Assembly: GCA_900316055.1 (NCBI GenBank)
Contig: ONBK01000017.1
Location: 1 to 37,484, forward strand
Direction: 5' to 3'
From: an uncultured Bacteroidales bacterium
Lineage (GTDB): Bacteria > Bacteroidota > Bacteroidia > Bacteroidales > P3
DNA length: 37,484 bases
Part shown: positions 24,597 through 34,800 of the stretch, one piece after another
Position numbering within the stretch: position 1 is the stretch's first letter
How the letters are laid out: each line of letters begins with the position of its first letter
The notes under the pieces: generated by a model
Seen by the model: only the letters and a program-made list of their open reading frames with translations
The model's database searches: none
Told to the model about the DNA's origin: nothing
Translations under genes and position numbers: made by a program

Positions 24597-25682
24597 ATGG
24601 CAACGATCGATACGACATATCTGATTTTATTCTCTGCTAATCTGGCATTTATCGTCACACATCTGTATGGGTGGCTGTTGAAATGGTACTATAAGCCAGA
24701 AGCGTACAGGGAGCAGTTCCATGAGCTTTTCCCAGCGCAGCGGTCGGTGGGCGTCATCTACCTGCTGCAGGTATTGGAGATACCCTACCTGCTGCAGATT
24801 GGCGACCCTGACGCGCTGCTTTATGTCAACGCCTTCTCCCTGCTCTTCTTCTCCATCCAGATGCTCATCATGTGCGAGGACTACTTCTTCCCGGGCCAGC
24901 GAAAACGTTACCGCGACCTATGGCTCTTCCTGCCTGCCTCCGTCGTCCTGGCACCGCTCTTCCTACAGGCGGTCAACATCATAGACATGCCCCAAGGGTG
25001 GCGCGTATGGATGGTGGGAGTCGTGAGCCTCCTCTTCCTGCTCTACTTCCTCCAGTCGGTCCGCATGGCCCTGCGTATCCGCCGTGCCGTGCAGCGCGCC
25101 AACGAGGAGCGCTACGCCGACAGCGACGACTTCCCCGTAGCCTTCGCCAACATCATCCGCTGGGTGCCCACGCTCATCCTCATCCTCCTGGCCATCAACT
25201 TCTATGCCGATAACCCGTGGGTGAAGTTCGGGCGCGACATACTCTTCATCTTTGCTAGCGTCTGGTTCTGCGTCCTCACCCTCAATCCATGGCGCAAGGT
25301 GTCCGAGACGACGGACCTCTCTGACCCGTCCGACGAGAAGGCCCATCCATCCGACGCCCGCTTCGACGACCTCGTGCGCCGCCTAGAACTCCTCCTCTCC
25401 GACGAGCAGATCTTCACCGAGCCGCATATCACCAGCGACCTCTTCATCTCGCGGCTGGGCACCAACAGCAAATACCTCGCCGAAGCCATCCACCGTAGTG
25501 GCTATCAGTCGTTCTACGACATGATCTCCCAGCACCGTGTGCGCCACGCCATCAGTCTCATCCACCAGCATCCCGACTGGCTCCTCGCCGATATCTCCGA
25601 CCAGTGCGGCTTCTCCTCCCAGGCCTCCATGGCCAAAGCTTTCAAGTCCCAGGGCAAAGGCACCCCCAGCAGCTACAGGTAG
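24597..25682 (+). CDS. Polytopic membrane protein with AraC-type DNA-binding domain
   Basis: A 361-residue protein with about seven predicted transmembrane helices in the first 235 residues (for instance 8-28, 74-92, 106-128, 135-158, 187-205 and 212-232) and an AraC-type helix-turn-helix at about 255-360 (LFISRLGTNSKYLAEAI, then LLADISDQCGFSSQASMAKAF and GTPSSYR). Such membrane-tied AraC regulators occur in Bacteroidota and are thought to sense a signal in or across the membrane. It ends 166 bases before the giant surface protein gene on the same strand, so a role in controlling that gene is a reasonable guess. A charged low-complexity linker (ETTDLSDPSDEKAHPSD) joins the two halves. Confidence 0.9.
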   Translation: MATIDTTYLILFSANLAFIVTHLYGWLLKWYYKPEAYREQFHELFPAQRSVGVIYLLQVLEIPYLLQIGDPDALLYVNAFSLLFFSIQMLIMCEDYFFPGQRKRYRDLWLFLPASVVLAPLFLQAVNIIDMPQGWRVWMVGVVSLLFLLYFLQSVRMALRIRRAVQRANEERYADSDDFPVAFANIIRWVPTLILILLAINFYADNPWVKFGRDILFIFASVWFCVLTLNPWRKVSETTDLSDPSDEKAHPSDARFDDLVRRLELLLSDEQIFTEPHITSDLFISRLGTNSKYLAEAIHRSGYQSFYDMISQHRVRHAISLIHQHPDWLLADISDQCGFSSQASMAKAFKSQGKGTPSSYR

Positions 25683-25690
25683 CGATATAT

Positions 25691-25765
25691 TTGAATTGAA
25701 AGTTGAAAGTTGAAAGTAGAAATTTCCACTTTCCGCTTTCCACTTTTCTTTGGCGGAAATTTCCA
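25691..25765. repeat. Short-repeat element upstream of giant gene
   Basis: Three direct 7-base units gttgaaa-like (gaaagttgaaagttgaaagt) run into gaaagtagaaa (25712-25722), which faces its near-complement tttccactttc (25723-25733, 10 of 11 bases). A second pair, tttccgc and gcggaaa, follows. It resembles the units found inside the adaptor gene, ribD and the CotH-family gene. Confidence 0.65.
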
Positions 25766-25796
25766 CTAGAGGAAAGAGGAATATGAAAAAAAATAC

Positions 25797-25804
25797 TATC
25801 TTTG
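25797..25804 (+). promoter_or_regulatory. -7 box of giant surface protein gene
   Basis: Exact TATCTTTG, 44 bases before the ATG. The predicted leader contains a run of eight T (25811-25818), which could slip. No clear -33 TTTG is present at normal spacing, so an activator may be needed. Confidence 0.6.
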
Positions 25805-25848
25805 CAATCGTTTTTTTTAAAGGTGAAATAAAATAAAATATTCATACA

Positions 25849-28800
25849 ATGACACTTAAACTGATTGCTTTGACAGTCCTCGGCGCCGTGGTTCTGACTA
25901 TCCTCGCCGGGATGATTGTCCGTGCCTGGCGTTACCGCCACAATCACCATGACGAGGTCTATTGGCCCTACAACGGACCTTTGCACAAGAAGAAAAAATC
26001 AAAACCCGGCATCACAACCACACTGGTGACGATACTCACCCTATCCACATTGATGTGGACGAACGGTTTGATGGCTCAGAGCGTGACTCCGGACGGTACC
26101 CGGGAGCACCCTTACCCCATCGGTGACATAAGCACCCTCATCTCTTTTGCACAATGCATCAACAACAATCAGCCTTTCACATTCGAAAACGGCAAGTTCG
26201 TCTTCGATATAGACGGCAACATCCCGGCAGGCGGCGCGGGCACTTACTTCGAGCAGACCGCCGACATCGACATGAACAGTGCCAATTGGAACATTCCTAT
26301 TGGCAAGCAAGACAAAGGATTCGAAGGCACTTACTTAGGCGGTGGACACAGGATCAAGCATCTGACGCTTACGGCCGACAATCGGGCACTCTTTTGCTAC
26401 TCCAAAGGCCATATTTCTGACCTTACCATCGAAAATCCCGTGTTCAACGGCACTTTTAACTGCGGCGGGGCATTAGCCACCTACGTGATGGGCGGCGCCA
26501 TCGACAACTGTCACGTCACGGGCAACGACTTGGTGTTCAGCGGTAAAGATTGTGGTGCCCTGATAGGTTGGGTAGGTCAGTTGTCCGATTATTTCAAAGC
26601 TGATAGTATCAGGATCTCCAATTGTTCCAACCGTTGTCATATCACCTCCACATACCAACAATCGAACACAAACGACCAGAACTCCGTGGCCGGCGTGGTG
26701 GCGGTCATCAACGCGCGGCACTACGTGGTGACCCGTTGCTTCAACACCGGCGACATCACTTCCACCTACAGGCCCAAGTTCCAAAACGACGAACTCTGCT
26801 TCGCCGGTGTGGTCGGCAGAGGCCTTTTGCCCAACTATCCGTCTGAGATCACCTACTGCTACAACAGGGGCGACATCACCGCCCACTGCGGATACCTTGG
26901 CGGTGTGGCCGGCTTTTTCAACGACGAAGCCGGTATCAGCAACAGCACACGATGCGCCATCGACTACTGTTTCAACACCGGCAATATCACCGGCGAGTGC
27001 GTGTTGAATTCTGACGATCCGGCGGTACATGTCGTTGCCGACTCCAGTCTCAATGTCTTCTCCCTCGGCGGTGTGGTGGCGCCCGGCAAGACCCCGACGC
27101 GTTACTGCTTCAACACCGGCAATGTCACATTGACGAAGCACCCGCACCCGAAGTTCAACATCTGGGGCGACCAGGGGGTGGCCGGCGTGGGCAGCAACGC
27201 CGAGCACTGCTTCAACGTGGGCGAAATCAACAACTACGAGGAGAGAAACGGACGCGCGGCGGGCGTGGCTCGCGACACGGCGGCTTTCTGTCTCAATGCT
27301 GCATGCGTCTATGACCGCAACCCCAAATACACTTTCTCCCCGCACAACATCGCCAGAATAATCATCGGAGATTGTTTCTCCGACGCCCAGATGTCTGTCG
27401 ATGGACAGGACGGCAACCTCTACCCCACCTCGAAAATCATCGGCGAGTCCTCTTCTGCCAAGTGGACGCTCGGCGACGACTGGATTTGCGAGGTTGGCCG
27501 TTACCCGCGACTCAAATGGACCGACACCTGCGATTGGGCCCGTGACATCGCCAAAGTGGCCTGCACCCCCATCATCCTGGCCGACACCGTCACCGACATC
27601 CACCATGTGAAAAACGGCATCAGGCTGACCGGCTGCGACAGCGGCGTGGTGTGGAAAGCCCCCGAGGGCAACTGCCTGTTCGTTGACCCGACGCTTGCCA
27701 ACACAGCGTGCTCCAACAACGCCATCCAACCGGCATTGCAGTCCTCGTGCGGCGATTTCGTCACCGTGGCGGCTACCCTGAACGGCGACACCATCAAGAC
27801 CGTCACCTTGCTTCGCAGCGTCGCCATGCCCCACGACACCCTCACCGTTGATAACCTCGGCGACCTGAAGACACTGCGCGACGGTGTCAACACCGGCAAA
27901 GCCTTCCCCTACAAAAGCTACGTAGTGCCTCGCTACGCGGATGGGGTCACCTTCAAGCTGACCACCGACCTCGACATGCAGAGCGAGAGACCTTGGAAGC
28001 CCATCGGCTCGGTCTTCAGCGGCAGCCGCTTCGCGGGTCATTTCCTCGGCGACGGCCATACCATCGACAATCTCAGTCTCGATGATGCCACTCCTTATAT
28101 CTACAAGAATGCCAATGTCGGCGGTCTTTTCGGAATGCTGAGCGGTGAGGTGCGCGACCTAACCTTCACCAACCTTCATGCGGATTCCACCACCATAGTG
28201 GCGGGAGCCGTCTGCGCCCTGATGAACGGCGCCACCATCGAAAACTGCATTGTCAAGGGGCATATCGAGACCTCCAGATTCAACAACAACTACGCCATCA
28301 GCGGCACCGCCGGCCTGGCAGGCGCGTCGCTGACCACTCGCGATCAAGACTTCAACTTCTTTTGTCGCGACACCATCCGCAACTGCGTCAACTATGCGGA
28401 CATCATCACCCATGTCGGCCGCGGCGCCAACATCGCCTCCCATAGTGTCGGCGGCATTATCGGTCACGGCGGCGTGGTGATCGACTGCGCCAATGCGGGC
28501 GACATCTCCGGCGGCAGCGAATGCGGCTACATCGGCGGCATCGGCGGCGATATGACCAGTGCGCTGCGCTGCTTCAACACCGGCCGCGTCACCATCGCAG
28601 AGGCTCCCCAAGCTATAGACTACTTCGTCGGCGGCGTGGTGGGAAAGAACGATTATGACAGCACCATCATGTACTGCTATAATGCCGGAACCGTCGATGG
28701 CAGTGACCGCAGTCCAGTCGGTGGCATCGTCGGCTATGGTGCCCCGCGATACTGCTACATGACCAACACGGTAACCGGCAGGGGCAAATATCTCGGCAGC

Positions 28801-31800
28801 ATTGCGGGCACTGTAAATCCCAATACCCTACATTGCTATTACGACAAGCAGATGTCCCCCCTGGGTGGCGAAAATGGACAAGATGCTCCCGGACGATCCC
28901 TTGGTCTTGAAACCACCGGCATGCTGGACTCTGTCCTTCAAAGTTCGTTGGGAGCCCCCGCAAACTGGATCTTCACCCCGGGACTCTATCCCCAGCTTGC
29001 AATATCCGCTGATGTGGAGACACAGCACGTTGCGTCTCTACGGGCCCAACTATCTCGCGTTTCCGTCATGCCGGTCGTGCTGGGTCCCGGCCAGAACTGG
29101 ATGTCCGCCCACGACAGCATTCCCCTCCGTGGCTGCGATGAACATCACTTCTGGACAAAGCTCCAAGGCTGTGTAACAGTTGACAGTTGCCATGTCACTG
29201 TCACTGATCGCGACATGGGGGTGATCGAACTTGCCGCCACCATCGACAGCGTCCCCTACCGTTTCGTCACGCTTAAGTTCAACATGGACGAGAAACACGC
29301 CCTCGTCATCAAAAACGCCGCGCAGTTCGACACCATGCGGATGGTCATCAACGAAGGTGGCTACTACCACTACAGCGACAGCACTTTCCACACAGCCATT
29401 CCTGCCAATGCCGACTCTACCGACTTCGTCGCCATTGACGACGGCGGCAACGAACGTTTCTTCAAGCTCATCACCGACATCGACATCAATGATATTAAGG
29501 AAGAGGGGCATGTCAGAGGATGGATTCCCGTCGGAGGATTCGCCGGCGACTGCTGCGCCATTTATGAAGGCAACCCCTTCAAGGGAACTTTCGACGGCGG
29601 CGGCCACACCATCAGACATCTGACGTTCCAGCGGTATGACAACTTTCATCCCACGGATTTCTGCGACCATCACCAAGGCTTGTTCGGCACGGTGGATGGC
29701 GGCACGGTGAAGAACCTGCGCATCGCGCAAAGCGACACCACGTTGGGCAACAGCAGCGCGTTCCTCTGCAGTGTGAACAAAGGAGGCACCCTTTACCATT
29801 GCGAAATCGACTCCTGCACCCTGACCATCCGTTACGGCGCTTCCGATGCTGAAAGACACGACCATGCCTTGCTCTGCGCCAAGAACGAAGGCGGCACCAT
29901 CGACAGCTGCCAGGTGAAAAACTGTGTGATAGCCCCGGATTCGTCAAGCGAAGCCTTCTTCTACAACATCGGTGGTGTCTGCGCACTCAACGACCGTGGC
30001 GTCGTCAGCCGCTGTATAGCGGAGCATCTCTCCATAAACGATCCTCGTCAGGAACAAGGAGCACTGCAGAGTGTGGGTGGCATCTGCGGAAAGAACTTCC
30101 ATGGACAGCTGCAGTTTGGCACCATAAAAAACAGCCAGATCACCCTCAAAATGAATCTGCCGCACAAGTTTATCGGCGGCATCTGCGGTCTCAGCGGCTA
30201 CGATCCCGTTGAAGACACGGACGAACAAACCTACGCCCATATTCCTTCTGTCATTAGTGATTGCAACAGCGATTCGACCATAATCAACGCCTACACTCAT
30301 GGGGACAATGATAGCACCAAAAGCATAATGAATATCGGCGGCATTGTGGGTTCGTGCCAAGGACGCATCATCAAACTCGAACGATGCTCCACCATGGAAA
30401 ACAGCCGCATTTTGGCTGTCGCCGACACCGTGGGCGGTATCTGCGGTCGCTTCTGCGGCGAAGGAGGCGAGAGTTACTGTAATACCTGTGGAAACAACGC
30501 TTCGGTGACGGGCAACGACTATGTGGGCGGCATTGTGGGGCTTATGAGTGGCGCCCAACTGCACGAAGGCAATAATCAGGGCGAGGTACATTCTCTCATA
30601 GACTTCGAATATAACTCGGGCTACTATGCCGGCGGCATAGCGGGTGCCGTGGTGGGAGAATCCAGCCTCTTCAGTTGCTACAACAGTGGCACTGTCGCAG
30701 CCGACTCAAGCTATGTGGGCGGCATTGCGGGTGCCTTGATGGGGGAGAGTAACCTCTTCCTTTGCATAAACCACGGTGATGTCAGCGGTTTCAACCAAGT
30801 GGGTGGTTTGGCCGGCCTTATCCTAAAAGACGCCTGGTTCGAAGAGAGCTCTAACAGCGGCCTTGTGAGAGGCATCGCCCAGGTGGGTGGATTGGTAGGC
30901 TATTTGAAAAGTTCCACGGGAAACAGATGTAGCAACAGCCACAACTATGCAGACACCATACACTTCTCCGCCATGGGCGGCGGTGTCTGCGGCTATGCCG
31001 AAGACACCACGATGCTTGAAGGCTGCTCCAGCGTGATGATTCTGCCATACGATACAATAATAAGAATACAGAATGGGGATGATCTCAGACTAATCCGCGA
31101 CAATGTCAACAATGGCAGCAACAGCTACGAAGGCATAGTCATCGTGCTGGATTGGGACCTCAACTTCTTGGGTAATGACTGGACTCCCATCGGTACACCC
31201 GAACATCCTTTCCGCGGCACCTTCGACGGTCAAGACCATACCATCAATTTCGGTATCTACAACGAATCAAATGACTACCAGGGATTCTTCGGCTATATGC
31301 AAGGTACCGTCAAGAACGTCAATTTCACTCAATGCAGCGTCATCGGCCGCAACTATGTAGGCGTTATCGCGGGCTACTGCAACGGCACCATCTCGAACTG
31401 CTATTCCTATCGCGAGAAGGTGGAAGGTAAGAAATATGTTGGCGGTCTGGTCGGCATGGCCCGCTATTCGGAAATCCAGGACTGTTTCAACGGCAACAAC
31501 ATCGTTGGCGGGCAATACGTGGGCGGCATTGTGGGCGACTTCGTCGACTCGCCGGACACTGCCCGCCACCCGCTGTCCACCGACCTCTATGGCGGCAACG
31601 TGAGCCGCTGCTACAACTACGGCATGGTCAGAGCCACGGGCGATACCAGCCACGTGGGCGGCATTGCCGGCTTCACCTCGGCCGAGGTGAAACATTGCTA
31701 CAACAGCGGTATCGTCGATGGCAAAGACTTTGTGGGCGGCCTCTGCGGCCAGCTCGATGGCGACAACCTCCACCACTGCTACAACGCCGGCCATGTGTCC

Positions 31801-34800
31801 GCCACCGGCAACAACAAAGGAGCCGTATGTGGAAGTCTCAATTTACAAGACATAATATACAATTGCTTTTACGACCGCCAAATGTGTACGGTGCAGGACA
31901 ACAATGCCTCCGGCTACAACACGCTCAAGATGACGGGCACCGCCCTCCGAAATGCCCTCGGCACGGACTACTGGTCGTACCACGACAATGAATATCCCAC
32001 TCTCAAAACGACTAAAAAAGACAGCACCTATTTCCGTATTTCGGTGAAGCCGTTGTTGCTCCCGGGCAATATGCCGGTGGACAAAGTCGTGCAACCTTTC
32101 TGCGGCGTCACGGGGAATGCTCCTTACAGCCATGTTGAGTGGTCGCGATACGGGACAGCAACAGAAACAGTGGACACTATACATCTGGCCGACAAAGACA
32201 GCATTACGCTGCTCGGTTGCGGTGTGGATACGTTGAAAGTGAGCCACCCCGGCTATGGCTTCGAACGCCTGGTGCCGATAGTGGTGGCCGCACGGGAGGC
32301 CACGGTGGAGACCGTGCACACATGCGGCAGCAGCTACAAGTGGAACAAGAACAATCAGTATTATTACGAAACGGGATTCTACACCTATGGTGATAATTGC
32401 GATAATAAACAGGCCTTGGACCTTACCATCACTCCTGTCACAATCACCCCAACACTTATCAATAGCACTTGCGAGACGATCCCTGACGGCGCAGTGCTTG
32501 TATCGGTGACAGGGGGTCCCGGCAACGGGTTCCGTTACCTGTGGACAAATTCCCTCACGGGAGACACCATCAGCAACACACCTGACCTCACGAACATAAC
32601 AGCCGGCTATTATTCAGTGACCGTGACCGATTCGCTTTTCCCGACCTGTGAACAAACAAGTCCGCAACAATTGTTCTCATCTAACACGGTAAAATTGACC
32701 ATCAAGAGTTGTGACGCAAGCAAAACCTACGACGGCACAGCGCTCACGGGCAACCACTATGTGGTGACCGAGCAGGGCTTCGAACCCGACACCCTTCCCG
32801 CCGACAGCTTCGCCATCCTCGCCAACGGCGACACCCTGCGCGTCACTTTCGACAGTAACGCCGTCAATGCCGGAACATACGAGAACAAATTCACCTACAG
32901 CATCTCCAACGGCATCGACCACAGCTGCCACTACAATGTCGATACGATTTTCGGCACTCTCTCCATCACCCCGCGCCCCGCCACCATCACCGTCAATGAC
33001 ACCAGCAAAACCTACGGAGACACCGACCCCGTTTTCTCCGGTACAGTCACTGGACTTGTCGACGGCGACAGCCTCGGGACAATCCACTACTTCAGGAACG
33101 ACAACTCGGAGAATGTGGGCAACTACCCCAACATTCTGACAGCCAGCTGTACAATGCCAAACCCCAACTATAAGGTCTCTGTCAACGAAGGCGATCTCAC
33201 CATCTCCTGCCGCGATCTCTTGAACAAAATTGACACTGCCAATTGGCCCGACGACATCGAGAACTGGAACGAATGCTATTCCCCATCCAATACCGACGCG
33301 CTGCCTTCCGCTGACAGCATCAAGAATTTGATACTGGCAAACAACGACACTCTGCAATCCACAGACTTCTCGGTGACGACAAATGATTCGACGATATTGG
33401 CTGACAACAACGACTGGAAGTGGGCACGCACCTATACCATCTCTATTTCCAACCCTAACTATTGCGACCAGGCAAGCAGGGTCATCTACGTCAGCGGCGG
33501 CGACCAGTCGGCTCCTGTGCGCTCTATCAACGATCTTTGGAAATACGGCACATTATATCAGGATGCCTGCTTGGCCAGTTTCAACATAGACCTGTTTTTC
33601 CCCAAAGACCAGGATCTCTTCGACGACTGCAGCCAAATGACCATCACCCACAAGGACACCAACACCGGCGACGACCACTACGGATGGACGATCCGCCGTT
33701 CGTATGTGGTGACGGATGCCTGCGGCCATACCATTTACGATACCATTGAGGTCTCCGGCCGCGACCAGACGCCCCCTGTGGCTAGCAACCCCGAGGTTAA
33801 AAACAACACCCTATGGGCCGATTCTGCCCAGTGCCTCTGCGACAGCATCCACGTCATCAATGACTTCGACGATCTCGTGTCCCTCTTCGGCCTCAGCGAC
33901 GAATGTACCGGCAACGACATCAGCCTGGTGAGCAAGACGAAGACCCTCAAGACCGGCGACCGTTGCGCCGACACCGTGGTGGTGGCCTACACCGTAGCCG
34001 ACCCCTACGGCAACTCGACGACCATCTATCATGCGCAGTTCATCCAAGACACGATAGGGCCTACCTTCGAGATCGTCCCCCATGACACGACCCTGTGCGT
34101 TGACCCCGACGGCAACTACGAAAACACCGTCACCCGTGTCGCAGCCGAAATAACGGTTACGAATCTGCACGACAACTGCACGAAACTGCAGGAGAGTTTC
34201 AGTGTCCAAAGCTCGATGGATACTTCCCGCTTTGATTTTCATCATCCTCGGGGGTATAGAATAACTCAGGGCGAATCTGACAATGGCGTGCGACACTACA
34301 AGCAACTCTGGACCGTGACCGACTCCTGTGGCAACACCACCTACGATTCGATCTCCATCCACGTTCGTCCTTTGCCGAAAATCACTCGAATCACCAATCG
34401 CGAACAAAACATCATCTACGGCAATGCCATCAGGGAAGTGTGGATATATCATCAGTACTCCGACCTTTCCATAACGGGTTTGTCCGGCATCGGATTGGAC
34501 TCGCTCGGATGCTCTGTAGAACATAAAAAAGACCAGAATAATAATGAATATGACAGAGTGTATGGCGATTCTGAATTCGCCGTCTCTAACGCCACGTTTC
34601 TCGTTACGGCCAACAGCCACCTGGGATGGGGCTGCAGCTCTGTTGACAGCACCTTCAGCATCACGGTGGAACCGAGACCTATCGTCATCACCGCTACCAA
34701 CGCCACCAAAAAGTATGACGGCACCCCGCTGACCTCGAACAACTACACCTGTACGACGAACGATAACGAACCTGCCCTCGTCCATGAAGACGTTATTTCA

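Noticed and set aside
26473..28059. Open frame of 528 codons on the - strand opposite the giant gene
   Set aside because: Low-complexity Val/Gly/Ala/Asp translation caused by the regular codon use of the repeat-rich + strand gene; no promoter or conserved motif.
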